A DNA stretch of 64,000 nucleotides from Serilophus lunatus (Eukaryota; Chordata; Aves; Passeriformes; Eurylaimidae): positions 90,346 through 154,345 of the forward strand of contig VXBA01002624.1 of the NCBI GenBank assembly GCA_013399895.1, read 5' to 3'. A program made the position numbers and the translations under genes. Positions within the stretch are counted from its first letter, which is position 1; each line of letters begins with the position of its first letter. The notes under the pieces are model-generated. The model had not been told where the DNA came from and searched no databases. It saw nothing but the letters and a program-made list of their open reading frames with translations. Positions 36,591 to 48,690 of this stretch are shown here, in pieces.

Positions 36591-36599
36591 ATTAAAGTC

Positions 36600-36679
36600 T
36601 TCTGCTCAAATTAAGGTGCAAGTGAGGTCAAATGCCGGATCAACAATATCAACTTCTTTTTGCAACATTAAGTGTATAG

Positions 36680-36726
<47 letters not shown>

Positions 36727-37200
36727 GATAGTGCAAGAAGATCATCACTACTGTGGATCGAACTGTGTCCCATTGTTCCTTCAGTGCTCTGGGCTTCTTG
36801 GTGGTGATGGAGCCCCCCCAACCTGGTGATGGGGTCTCTCGCAGTTCACTCCCTGACTTATTTTTATACCATCCATCCCTTATTATCGTGGGAGGTGAGG
36901 GTAGGAATGGTTTTTTTGTTCCCCATTAGCACAGGAGGTGAAAGTAGGTGTGATCTCACCATTTTACGTCCTCCAGTCTTAATTCAGTGGTCAACAGGCA
37001 TCCATGCTGGTTGTCTTGTGAAGCAAGTGCTCCCAAACTCAAATGTCTTATTTGTGACCCTACTTCTTGCACTTGTGCAGTTATGCACTCGTTATATAAC
37101 ACACCGCAACGGAATGTTGCTGGGTTGGGTCCTGCCTGCTCAAGACCACAATTGAAACTTTGTTGCTTTTTGTGGCTCGTGCATATTATGACCCACACCT
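36600..37200 (-). mobile_element. Possible family-C LTR fragment, minus strand
   Basis: On the minus strand a TATA-like block GGTATAAAAATAAGTCAGGG lies at 36852-36871. Its core and its position next to a ggtggtg-containing segment parallel the probable LTR at 15040-15930. A (GA)19 tract lies downstream. The ends were not found, and it may be joined to the LTR-like sequence that follows. Confidence 0.3.
36685..36722. repeat. (GA)n microsatellite, 19 units
   Basis: An uninterrupted AG dinucleotide tract of 38 bases between the CR1 tail and the LTR-like segment. Confidence 0.97.
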
Positions 37201-37990
37201 GAAGATGACGGTAACTGGTGTTCTTGTTAATAGAACCCTTCGGAAGGATTAGGGTGAAACAACCCTGAAAGATCAGCGTTTATAGACGCAGATATAGATA
37301 TAATTTATTTTCTAACAATGTTGTTGCAATGGAAAGGATGTACATAGCTATTTTGGTTATTATTATCTTTATTAATATAACTATATAAATATAAAGATAT
37401 CACTTAGGAAATTATATAAGGAAAAGAAAGAAAGAGAAAAAACTATAAGATAACACAATCCACGGATCCAGTGACAAGACTTCATAATTGTAATTTTGAT
37501 GTGTGATGGTCACAACATAGATCTATTGGGGTGGGGGAAGGCAGTGCAACACAGAGTTCAATGCATTAATATACACTCAGATTCAAGTGGGAATGTGCAG
37601 GTACCCTCCTGGGGGTGTAAATTTTACACTGTGTATTGCAACACTGTGCATTGTTCACAGTCCTCTGGTGAAAGGCTCCAGAAATTAGTCTTGGGGCATT
37701 TTTGGGTCTTTGATAGTTTATGACACTTTCTAAGACATGACAGCTGTTTGTCATGTCAGCATAGCTGAAACAGTTATTCCCCATCAGAAGGAATGAATAC
37801 TGTCGGGACTATGTGTAAGTGTCCCAATACTCTACTGGGAGGGGAGTTTTACACTTGAGCCAGTGGGTTAAGGGAGGACATTGGCATGATGAGAAGCATT
37901 ATTCCACCTCTGCAGGATCTGGTGTTTTCTGCAACAAGTTTCTCCTCCAAGCATGTATTTAAGGTATATGCCGCAAATGTTATTTACCTT
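37201..37990 (-). mobile_element. Possible ERV-derived sequence, unclassified
   Basis: On the minus strand it carries AATAAA (complement of tttatt at about 37306-37311). It shares tctttattaatataa (37366-37380) with the probable LTR at 15350-15364. The segment cccttcggaaggattagggt near 37239 resembles a stretch preceding the same motif there. I could not find termini or coding remains. It could equally be an unrelated medium-copy repeat. Confidence 0.25.
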
Positions 37991-38004
37991 TTCCTTAAAA
38001 TGAC

Positions 38005-38048
38005 CTCCAGCTGTCCCTTCCAACCTCAGCCACTCTGTGATTCTGTAG
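38005..38048 (+). mobile_element. CR1 3'-tail relic
   Basis: Only the last 44 bases survive: gacctccagctgtcccttcc, aacctcagccactctgtgat, tctg. This is the typical CR1 terminus. Confidence 0.7.
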
Positions 38049-40692
38049 CAGGCTGCAACTTGCTATCTCTGCCTATAGAAATACAAATACCGCATATTGC
38101 TCGAAAGTTAGAAAACAAACCAGCACAACACTCCTAGATGAATAAATTCTTCTTGGTTTATTCAAAAAATTAAGTTCAGGCTATGAATCCTTATTTTCCT
38201 TCTTCCTGAAAAAGATGCAGAATGACTATGATGGAAGGATTTAGGTTTTAAATACTTCAAAACCAATCCTACAGTCATGAAGAAATGCCCAGGAAATTTT
38301 GAGACCTCTAGTTCTGAAAGATTTTGGTATCAAATTTGTGCTGTAAGTAGACAAAACTCTGGCAAATTTGAGCATTGTAATAACCTTGGTGACTTACAGC
38401 CTAATGGACTAAAATTTGATCATAATCAAATAATAGTACCTGTCACCTACAATAAAAGTGGGAAAGAAAACAACTCTGGATATGTTGTGTGTGCCTGTAT
38501 ATACATGTACATATTCATATGTATGCACATATAATTTGTTAGGGAAGAGTTTCTTTTGGTCCTGAGATGGCGTTAGTCAGGTAGTGATAGAAACATGTCA
38601 TAGAGAATATGAAACTTCAAATGCTTCAACAACTTTATAATATTAAGGGAAAATTCTGAATGAGAAAAAAAAAATTTGTAACAGGAAAGGTGTGTCCAAT
38701 GTGCTTTGTCAAGTTATGTTAGCAGGTTTTTCCATTAAAAATCAGATTAATTTGTTTGGTTTTGCATTACATTGATTTTCTTTTTCTTTTTTTCTCTCTT
38801 TTTTTTTTTTTTTCTTTTTCCTAGTCCTCTTCACAGAGATCTTGAGGACAAGACTATAATGTTAACTTGCACTTGAGTTAACCTAGTCATCATTTCAGTC
38901 AGCTGAACAGCATTCCTGCTTTTGGATTGAGTTTTTTTACAGGTAGAGAGAAGACATAGAAACAACATGTAATTGGGTAAATTTGAATTTTTGTGGAGAG
39001 GAAACTAGACACGCAACAGAGGGAATGGGAGTATTTGCTTAACTAATTCCTTTAAAGGAACGACTGTAGAATTTTTATAACACTATGAATTATGTAACGA
39101 CAGAATTACTAAAAAAATTTGGACAGCTGTAGACTTAGTTTTTTGACTTTCACTGAATAGTATTTTCTATAACACTTGTGGGAAGAATAGTTGAGGATCT
39201 TGCTTTCTGAATATATTACTGTTACATGGTTTTAAAAGTTCAATTCTAAAATACAAGGTTGCACAGAAACATTTTCATAAAATCCTTAAAAGTAGACACC
39301 AACATGAATTATGCAGCATTTAAGAACACAGTCTATCTTTATTTTTAAAACTGGACACTATTACAATTTTTACTCTTTTGTCTTTTGTAGATTGGTTAAA
39401 TTTCAGGCCTGATTACTGAATTACAAAACAATAATTCTTCAGAATTTTTTGTCAAAGGAGGTAGTTGAAATGAATTATTAATCAAATAAGCTATTATATT
39501 TGCGATGATCAGTTATAACATTGCATTCTGTATTGAGATCAGAAGGAAAAGCTATTACTGTATAAATTCTCTCATGTTTAGGTACCCACATCCAAACAGA
39601 GCCAAGTATCTGGTCAAAACTTTTTTTGCACTAGATTACAGAACTTAAACTGAATTGCTTGTGCACTCTTTGGTCTCACAAGACCATTGTAAAAGAGAAG
39701 ATCAACTTAAACTGACAGGTGAGAAGAAATTCAAATGGAAATAAGAATGAGCAACTGATGAGCACAATATTTTTAAAATATTTTGAGGGCAAAATTTGCC
39801 TATAATCCTAGTGTGGGCTCAGAGTATTTTGGTCTTGGCCTCTTGGAACTAAAAAAAATAGAGTAGGACAATTAAACAAACCTGAGCAGGTGCTTGCGTG
39901 ATGAATAATTGATAAAGAGTAGAACACTGAGTTTAAATGCAAAGTGTAACATTTGCACTTAAAAGTGTAAGAATCTCAAAATTTGATGTCCAACTTTTAT
40001 TAATTGCTACATACAGAATTTCTGGGATATTTATTTGGAAGATGCTGAAAACCTGGACTGATTTGGGAAGCAAGTTGTAGGAATTACCAATGCTGTAACA
40101 CAGTAAGTTTTAAGGACTGGTTGAAACAAAATTAAAAACCTTCAGTGATGTTTCTCTTAGCCTGCTGAATCCATAAGTTTCAATTGTATTTTGTAAATTT
40201 ATTAGCATATAAATACATGTTAAATTGTTTTATTCACACTTAAACCTGATCATAGACCCCTGTTGCTCTCTAAAATTGACTGGAAAAAATAATCATACTG
40301 TTATTGAAAAGAATACAGAAAAACACAGACTGTACTTTTGTAAATCACTATAAGGTGCTTTCACACAGAACTTGAAGATCATGTTTTCATTTATATGTAT
40401 AAATCTACTCCATGTAGAATCTAAGACTGCATTCATAAATGTATGTGTATATTTAAAGATCATCACATTGAATTTAGAACAAATAAAACATTCTAGCAAC
40501 AGATGATTTTTGCACACAGTTTATATACAAATATATATATTAAAAAATAAAAGTATATATAGTCTTGTATTTACATATATATGCATATATATATATGAAA
40601 ATAGATAAGGACAATTAATGACAGAAATAAAAATAAGACAGTGAAAGAAGAAAATGCTTATGACATTTATTGTTGTTTGTAGCATTTGATAA
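38049..40692. other. Intergenic DNA, no feature seen
   Basis: About 2.6 kb of AT-rich sequence with a T/C-rich tract near 38775-38820 and TA-rich simple sequence at 40523-40604. No gene was recognised. Confidence 0.5.
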
Positions 40693-40802
40693 GCTTGTGT
40701 AGTGGGTTGAAAAGGGAGGGGGGGGGGGGGGGCGGGGGGGGGGGCGGGCGGGTTCTTGGGGGGGGGGGGGGGGGGAAAAGGGGGGGGGGTCCCCCTGTTC
40801 TC

Positions 40803-41315
40803 NNNNNNNNNNNNNNNNNNNNNNNNNNNNNNNNNNNNNNNNNNNNNNNNNNNNNNNNNNNNNNNNNNNNNNNNNNNNNNNNNNNNNNNNNNNNNNNNNN
40901 NNNNNNNNNNNNNNNNNNNNNNNNNNNNNNNNNNNNNNNNNNNNNNNNNNNNNNNNNNNNNNNNNNNNNNNNNNNNNNNNNNNNNNNNNNNNNNNNNNNN
41001 NNNNNNNNNNNNNNNNNNNNNNNNNNNNNNNNNNNNNNNNNNNNNNNNNNNNNNNNNNNNNNNNNNNNNNNNNNNNNNNNNNNNNNNNNNNNNNNNNNNN
41101 NNNNNNNNNNNNNNNNNNNNNNNNNNNNNNNNNNNNNNNNNNNNNNNNNNNNNNNNNNNNNNNNNNNNNNNNNNNNNNNNNNNNNNNNNNNNNNNNNNNN
41201 NNNNNNNNNNNNNNNNNNNNNNNNNNNNNNNNNNNNNNNNNNNNNNNNNNNNNNNNNNNNNNNNNNNNNNNNNNNNNNNNNNNNNNNNNNNNNNNNNNNN
41301 NNNNNNNNNNNNNNN
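40803..41315. other. Assembly gap (513 N)
   Basis: Undetermined bases. Judging from the other two family-B copies, the gap should hold the CpG-rich core and the promoter-like region of this LTR. Confidence 1.
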
Positions 41316-41660
41316 CTCCCCCTCTCCTACTCCCAGGCCCCGTGGCTTGACTCAGCCCACCTCCATCGGCATTGGAGCCACACGAGCACAACTACAGGTT
41401 GAAAGCTTCCCCAAATAACATCCCGGGTTGGGGGGGGGAGAACCTTTCACTGTGTTGTTGTTTTTTTCCAGAGATTCCAGAAGAAAGAGAAAGTGGCTCT
41501 TCCTTTTCCACTGCCTCTCTGTGGCCAGTTTGGCTGGCCTTTGAAAGCAGTTCCCTTATTCCTTTTTTCTTGGTTTTTCCTTTTTGTGGTTTTGCCGGGT
41601 GCTTGTTTTATGTGTTGAGTCTGGGGTTCCCTAAACTGTGTTTTCTTTGAGCTCCAGACA

Positions 41661-41666
41661 AATAAA
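41661..41666 (+). promoter_or_regulatory. Poly(A) signal of the third family-B LTR
   Basis: An intact aataaa within caaataaagtgtttcgctg. It is positioned like the signal at 28810-28815. Confidence 0.7.
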
Positions 41667-41758
41667 GTGTTTCGCTGTTGTCACATTCTGTCATTCTTCT
41701 CGTCGTTACTAAGAGTGCCCCCTAGTTAATATTGTGGTGCTTAAACCACCACAGCTTG

Positions 41759-42837
41759 TAAAGTAAAATCCTTGTTTGACTAGAATTAAGGCAAAAATCC
41801 CTCTCTAACAGAATCAAAATTGCACCCCTTGTGTTTACAGCCTTTATACAATATCATTCAGACAATGCCATGACAAAATTAACCCTCGATATAGTTCAAT
41901 TGAAGGAAAGGAACTGTATATGAGATGCATTTTCTTCTAGTCTTTGCTTGTTCCTTACAACATGAATATAATTTAGGATCACAAAGCTGTATAAAAATTG
42001 ATCTCTTATTCACTGATGAAGTAGCAGTGAAGGAAGGCTGAGACAATTTCACAGGCTTTTCTTCCCTGAATTACTAACTTGTTCATACTTCAGACATACG
42101 AAAAATAGTAGAACCATTAAATCAAGGAAACATTAACATTCATGTATTTTAACTTGCAAGGAAAAAATATTTCACCTAATAATTAATCAAATGATAAACT
42201 GAATAGTCTATGAGATGGATACTCAGATGAAAATGATCATGTTGTTGAAAATAATGATTAAGTGGGAGCAAAAGTGTGAGATGTAAAAGAATAAAACTAA
42301 TTTTTAATGAGATGGAAGCTAATAACTCATAGAAACAATGCATGAAGAACTGGGTTACACTATAACTATTGTATGAGTCAATAAATTGTAGCTGTCAGTA
42401 GGAAACTGCAACAGAATAGCATACAAAAATACTAAGTAAAATTTAGATTTAAATTCACATAGCAATTGCCCATCATAGTAAAACATTATCAAAGACAGTA
42501 TCCATGCTCTTCAAAAGTGCTGCTGTTATGATCGAATAAAAGCTCTGTGTTTTATAATTTTGAACAGTTGGTCATTGTAAGTAGAGATTCCTTAGCAAAA
42601 GAATTCAATTTGTTACTGTGTTTCACATATAGTTGTAGAAACTAATATTCTGAAAAGATCAATTACTTTAGTAGTCTAATATGGAACTTAACCCCGTGGT
42701 GTATTCAGGTTTTAGTTACAACTTATAAAACTTGATTTTTAATATCTTGGGGTTTTTTAAATTGTTTAAAACTATGAAACTCCATGACAGTAGTTAAAAT
42801 AAGTATAACTCTTATCTTTACTCCTACTCTTTTCTGA
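41759..42837. other. Intergenic DNA, no feature seen
   Basis: AT-rich single-copy-looking sequence with no recognised element. Confidence 0.5.
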
Positions 42838-43018
42838 GGTGGTGAAGGTGATGAGGTACCAGAACACATTGTCCAGGGAAGTTGGGGATGCCTCATCCCT
42901 GGAAGTCTTCAAAGACAACCCAGTCTAGTGAGAGGTGTCTCTGCCCATGGCAGGGCAGTTGGAACTAGATGAGCCTTAAAGTCTTTTCCAACCCAAACCA
43001 TTCTATGCTTCTGTGACT
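42838..43018 (+). mobile_element. CR1 LINE 3'-tail fragment
   Basis: Typical terminal blocks: gggatgcctcatccctggaa, tctctgcccatggcagggca, ttggaactagatgagcctta, ccaacccaaaccattctatg, cttctgtgac. Confidence 0.93.
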
Positions 43019-44247
43019 CAAAATATATGGTTTTGGATATATTATTGTGATTTACCTAAACTCAAATATTTTCTTTAACGCCAATTGTCAGCTGTACAGT
43101 GGATTCATACTTAATTCTGTCACTTTTTTTTTTTTTTTTTTCCTCATCTTTTCAATGTGCAAATTAATTCAGTAATCCTGGCATACTAACTAGGGGGGAA
43201 AAGTTCTTTGTACCTTAAATTCCACTATTATAATAGACAGATGTTAGAATCCATCACATGTCTGTCACTTCTTTTTCCAAGTGGAATAGATAGCACTTTG
43301 GAGTACAATGCAAAATAACTTACTTCTAAAATACTACAAAAACATCAGCGGAAGAACTATTAAATAAGGCACAGGCTTTCATTTATCTCACAAAAGTAGT
43401 GGAGGGAATTGAAATAATAGGTTATTGTGGAATTTTTAGTCAAATATAGTATATTTACCTCTGCCAGTCTGTCAAAGTGCTAATATTTATACAACAATTT
43501 ATTCTGAGAAAAATTATTCCACTGACCATTTTATTACATACAAATTCCACACAATGTTAGTGGGGCAAGAAGTGTTGGCTGCTGTGGAGTTATTTTATTA
43601 CTTTCCTGATTGTCCTGAGTTCCAGCATGTGATATTCTCTGTAAAAAGAAACAACCTGCCTATAAACAAGACATTTTATTATTGTCAAAGGGGTTTTTTT
43701 GTTTGTTTGGGGTTTTTTTGGTGACTGATGGACCTACAAATATGCCTAACTGAACTATGTAATGCCACCAAATATATATTGACTTCTATTTGATTTTTAA
43801 AATGGAACAAAATTATGCTAAAAAGACTGGTAATGATGTCTCTAAAGCAAGGTTATATGTGGGTTAGTAAGGGGCAGAACTCTCTGAATCTTCGAAAGAA
43901 ATTTGAAAGCAACTTTTCTGTCGAATAAATTGCATCATAAATGTCTCTGATTAAGGTAATGTTATGAACATAAAAAATAATATACTGGTTTAGCATTAAT
44001 GTTACTCAAGTTTTTCAGCATGTCCCAGTGAAACCAATAAGTAAAGTTGTTAAATTCTACCTCCATTAGTTTAGAAACATTTTTTTTTTCCTTTTTTTTC
44101 CAGTGCATAGAAAATTCAATCATTTCTTCTATTTCTTCCAGCCTTATTAAAGTCCACTAACATTTCTGCCTAAAAGTTAATAGGTTGTGAGTTTTAATCC
44201 AGTGTTTAAAACTAAACAACCTTGAACATTTTCTGGCTACATTGTTT
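43019..44247. other. Intergenic DNA, no feature seen
   Basis: AT-rich with a T run at about 43125-43142 and T/G-rich tracts near 43691-43722. Confidence 0.5.
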
Positions 44248-44252
44248 TTACC

Positions 44253-44832
44253 TGTGCCGATTTTGCCTAGGGTAATGTTTTTATAGTAGATGGCATGATC
44301 CTGTGTTTTTGAATTGAGCTGTAATAGTGTTGATAAATACAGAGATATTTTTTTCACTGCTGAAAAGTGCTTATAGAGAGTCAAGGCCTTTTTTGCTCCT
44401 CACCCCATCACAGCAGCGAGGAGCCTTGGGGGAACATGAAAAGATGTGAGGGGACACAGCTAGGACAGCTCACCCTAACTGACCAAAGGGATATTCTGTA
44501 TGGTCTCATGTTCAGCATATAGAACTGAGGGAAGGAGAAACTGGGGAACACGTTTGGAATGGTGGCATTTTTCTTCCCAAGTCACTGTTACATGGGATGG
44601 AGCATTGCTTTCCTGGACATGGCTGAACGCCTACCTATTCATGTGAAACAGTGAATTAATTCCATGTTTTGCTTTGTTTTTGTACATGACTTGCTGTCAC
44701 TATTAAGCCATCTTTATCTTAATGCATGAGTTTTCTAGCGTTTCCCTTCCAATTCTCTCTCCATTCCCAGTGGAAAGGAGTGAGTGAGTAGCTGTGTGGG
44801 GCTTAGTTGCCATATGGGGTTAAACCAGAGCA
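44253..44832 (+). mobile_element. Family-A solo LTR with perfect target duplication
   Basis: The element is 580 bases, TGTGCCGATTTTGCC to GGGGTTAAACCAGAGCA, flanked by TTACC at 44248-44252 and 44833-44837. Family-A blocks follow in order: agtgttgataaatacagag, tcaaggccttttttgctcct, cctaactgaccaaagggata, a worn TATA box (tatagaa, 44518-44524), ttgctttcctggacatggct, ctttatcttaatgcatgag, cttagttgccatatggggtt. The intact 5-base duplication supports class III integration followed by LTR-LTR recombination. Confidence 0.92.
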
Positions 44833-44837
44833 TTACC

Positions 44838-45939
44838 TGACAGCAATTTAATATACCAACAGATGAGTGCAAATAGTCCTACTCTTCATCAAATACTGTG
44901 AACCAGCTGTCTATGAACATTTCTTGTAGTCATTTAGCACAGTAATGAAGCTGAAGAGGGGCGTTTACAGTCTCCGGTTTTGCAGCATAGTAAAGTAGTT
45001 TGACATCTACCAGACCACAGCTGCCTGAAAGGAAGTACCTTTTCAAATAACAGGCCTTTTTGGCTACAGGTTAATGTTTCACACTGAAGACAATATCAAG
45101 TGCACTCAGAAGATGAGAAATAGGGAAAATTAAGGGATAAAATACATATAGCTTTTTTAAATTTCAGACATACATTCAGCTTACAGAATGAACTAGAGGT
45201 TAAATAGAAAGGACTCATTACAGACTGTAATATTGTATATAATACTTTTTCGTAATAAATAAGCACAAAGGAATTAAAGAGTGGACGCACATTCTACCTT
45301 TACTGGCACATAAGCGTGCAGGAGTAATCATATCAGTTCAGACAGATGTGTAACAAGCCCTGAATCCTATTTTCAAGAGTGAACAACAAATAGATATTTA
45401 TGAAAAGCACTTGGATAAGTAAATTATATAACACTCTTCCAGACACCAGCATTTTTTGTCTTAGGAACATCTTGATACAGAACTTCCCGCTGTGTGTAAA
45501 TGGTCCTTGAATTTTTATTTATTTTTCAATTATTTCATGGTTTGAGCAAATTGCAGTTTTCAGAGTTCAGAGTAACTCGTGGTAGGGAATCTCATGGCTT
45601 TACTAGATTTTTTGTGAAAAATCAGATCTTTCAATGTGTGTTGAATATTACTTCTTGGATTCATGTAACATCCTCTGGCATTGTTATTAGATGTGGGAAA
45701 TAAGTCACCTACAGTTCTCACACTTTTCTAGACTGTTGTCTCTTCCCACTTTAGTTATCCTTTGCTTTTCTAAATGGCAGCACTCTAGCCTATCTGCTGC
45801 ATAAACATCAGCTTTTCCACACCCGTGGTCATCATCATTACTTTCTTTGAAAATATCTCAGCTTTAGTATACTCTTTTTTTGAGGTGGAAGCACCAAAAC
45901 TGCAAGAGCTCTTCAGGATGAAAATTGATACGCAACTCT
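44838..45939. other. Intergenic DNA, no feature seen
   Basis: No gene or element was recognised. Confidence 0.5.
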
Positions 45940-46068
45940 ACCCAAGCCCACATTGGATGGGGCTCTGAGTAACCTGGTCTTGAGAAAGTTGCCCTGCCCA
46001 GAGCAGTGAGATTGGAACTAGACAATCCCTAAAATCCCTTCCAATCAAAAATGTTCTATGACTCTATG
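45940..46068 (+). mobile_element. CR1 LINE 3'-tail fragment, diverged
   Basis: Blocks acattggatggggctctgag, taacctggtcttgagaaagt, tgccctgcccagagcagtga, attggaactagacaatccct and ttctatgactctatg mark a worn CR1 terminus. The start is approximate. The preceding 50 bases may also belong to it. Confidence 0.85.
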
Positions 46069-48137
46069 TAGGATGATACTGCTTTCTCTTTTGTCCTCTA
46101 TGCCTTCCAGGGTTACTTCCGACATTTGTACACCTTCTGCCTGAGTTTTCCTTTCTGAGTGATGTTTACCAGTTTAGAGCCAATCTTTTGTTACATAAAA
46201 TTAGGATTCTCACTTTGGAGTTATGACATTTCACCTCCATTTCCGTTAAAATGATTTGCCATTTTATTATAGAATTTTCTGTATTATGAGACTCCTTTGC
46301 AAATTTGTCATCCTTGTGCAACATCTTTCCTACCTTTAATTCAGTACTGTCAGAAAGCCTTATTGTCTCAATAATTCTGATGGTTCCAGACTATTCCTAC
46401 TGACGTTCTTAGTACAGCCATTTGACTTGATGTCTTGGTATCTTATAAAGCTGCCATTTCTGATATTTGACAACCCATCAGCTGCCTTAGTGTAGCACTC
46501 CTCAGTTTGGAGAGGAATTTCATATCAAGCCAGTATTTCAGATATGTTATCCTTTGGGAGATTTTGCTGATCGTATTCTGATCCTTGTGATTTATTACAC
46601 TAGCTTATATTGAATATCTTTTATCAGCAAATTTTTAATTTAAGACAGAACTTCCCATGGGGTTCTCATGTTCCTCTTATACTATAAAACTATTACTTAT
46701 TATTTTTTCTGACTTTTGGAAGTTGGTCTTCATTTTCTTGTTATGTTTATCTTTTGTGTATTCTGCGTATGGATACGACTTAATCCTTAGGAGGAGTGCT
46801 TAAAGTAACAAAGAAACAAGAATGTAACATTTGTCAAATGTACGTGAATAATTCTCAGCTTTCCCTTTTTTATTATTCCGAAATTAATCTGTAGACAACT
46901 GGCTTTACTTACCCTCATGATTTTACACAACCCTGCCCAGATTCCCTGGTATAACCTGCTTCTTGGCAGCTAGTCTTCTCCAGAAAGCTTCAGACCCTTT
47001 ACTATAACCTCAGGCCATAGCTTTACCCCACAAAATACTATTTTAAGATTTGTCCACTAACCTGTGACCTGATCTTCATCATTTGTGCATTCAGATCTTT
47101 CTTTTACCTTGACCACAAAAAAAGCCAGAAAAATGAAACAAAACAAACAAGCAAAACAAAATGAACAACAAACCACTTTAAGTTTGTAATCAATTGGAAA
47201 TAGAATAATTTCATGGTACTATAGAAGGGTAATGTTACTTGAGGGAAAGCATAGTAGATTAAATAATAAAATATCTTTATTAAAAGATGATACATCCATT
47301 ATGTAAGCACACTAATAAATGCTGGCTAATTTCGCTAATTGCACATGGAGTAAATGAAAGAAATTGAGTTTCTTCCTACTTAGATACCATAAACAAGAGA
47401 AAAAAAAAAAAAAAAGAAGAGGAAAAAAATCACATGAAGAAAATGTTTATATAGTTTGAAATTTCATTATTGTTTTCTTGATTGCTTGTAAACTTTATAA
47501 GAATTATTGTCATATTGTGAAATATGAGTGGCTTACATTAGAAATCTGATCATAATATGCATCTTTTTTGTTACTGTCTAAACATAAATCTGGGGATTAT
47601 CATACTGGCAGAGATGTCTGTTTTGACTTTGAAATTTGTCTCACAGAAATATTTATTGACATTCCTTTCAGTAAATTTTCTTCATTAGAATAACTCCAGA
47701 AAGTAATCAAAATGGGGATCACACACAGATAAAAATGTTTTAAAAGTATCACTGTCTACCTAGCTGCAAGTATCCTTTGTTTACAGTTCTTTCTTCATCC
47801 TTTAATCCATACACAGCTACAAAGTAGTAAACAGCTCCCAGAATCAAAACTTGGACCTCTCATGACAGTGCCTTACCAGCAGACCTCAAAATGAACAAAA
47901 CTCACTTCTGAGCAGTAAAATGCAAATTATGGGAAAATTAATATCTAATGGTAGTTTTAATTTCTGGGTTTAGGATTATTCAGGAGTTTTGAGTTATACT
48001 TTTATGCATACATATTTATGTTGCTACTTTTATTTAAGTTGTATACATGAGATATAAGTGAATACATTAATTTATTTCTTAACTTTACGTGTTGATAGAA
48101 AGTTTGTGAAATCTTTCCTTTGGGAGAAGGTATCATA
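46069..48137. other. Intergenic DNA, no feature seen
   Basis: About 2 kb of AT-rich sequence with an A run near 47400-47415. No exon or element was recognised. Confidence 0.5.
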
Positions 48138-48690
48138 AATCACAGAAACCACAGAAATAGTCAAGTTGTAAGAGATCACAGTGATTCATCAGGTCCAACC
48201 TTTCTGCTCAAGCAGAGTCATCTCAGAGCACATTGCAAAGGATTTTGTCCAGACAGTTCTTGAATATCTCCAGTGCAGATAGAGGGAGACTCCACAACCA
48301 CTTTGAGAAACCTGTTCCAGGGCATGGTCAGTTGCAGAGTAAAGTTCTTCCTCATATTCGTGTGGAACTTCCTGTGCATCGGTTCTTGTCTGTTGCTTCA
48401 TATCTTAATGGTTGGAACCACTGAGAAGAGCCTGGCTCCATCTTTTTGGTACATTCTCCTTTAGATATTTATACACATTAATGAGGTCCCCTCTCAGCCA
48501 TCTTTTCTTGAGGCTAACTAGGCCCAACTCCCTTAGCCTTTCCTCATAAGAGAAGCAGTCCAGTCCCTCGATAATCTTTGTAGCTATCCACTGGACTTGT
48601 TCCAGGAGTTCTATGTCTCTCTGTACTGAGGAGCCCACAACTGGACACAGCATTCCAGATGTGGTTTCACCAGGGTTGACAATCTCAATA
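48138..48690 (-). mobile_element. CR1 LINE fragment, minus strand
   Basis: This is the reverse complement of the CR1 C-terminal coding region and tail. The plus strand reads gagatcacagtgattcatca near 48172 and gtaaagttcttcctcatatt near 48339. On the minus strand the peptide blocks RDIELLEQVQWIATK and YEERLRELGLVSLKKRWLRG are readable at about 48480-48620. Homology stops near 48690. Frameshifts and a missing 5' part make it inactive. Confidence 0.92.

Larger units (their letters stand above)
40698..41753 (+). mobile_element. Family-B solo LTR with internal assembly gap
   Basis: It begins TGTAGTGGGTTGAAAAG and ends GTGCTTAAACCACCACA, flanked by a perfect 5-base target duplication GCTTG at 40693-40697 and 41754-41758. 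The part after the gap matches the LTR at 540-997 closely and keeps an intact poly(A) signal at 41661-41666 and a splice-acceptor-like tttttttccag near 41461-41471. The 5' part shown is almost only G (40720-40795), which may be partly sequencing artefact. The observed length of 1056 bases includes 513 undetermined bases, so the true size is unknown. The 220-258 codon frames through the gap have no meaning. Confidence 0.9.

Noticed and set aside
40720..40795. Long G tract as a quadruplex-forming regulatory element
   Set aside because: It borders an assembly gap and may be artefact, so I cannot rely on it.
40615..41418. Open frames of 220-258 codons
   Set aside because: They are mostly undetermined bases and poly-G; no real reading frame is shown.
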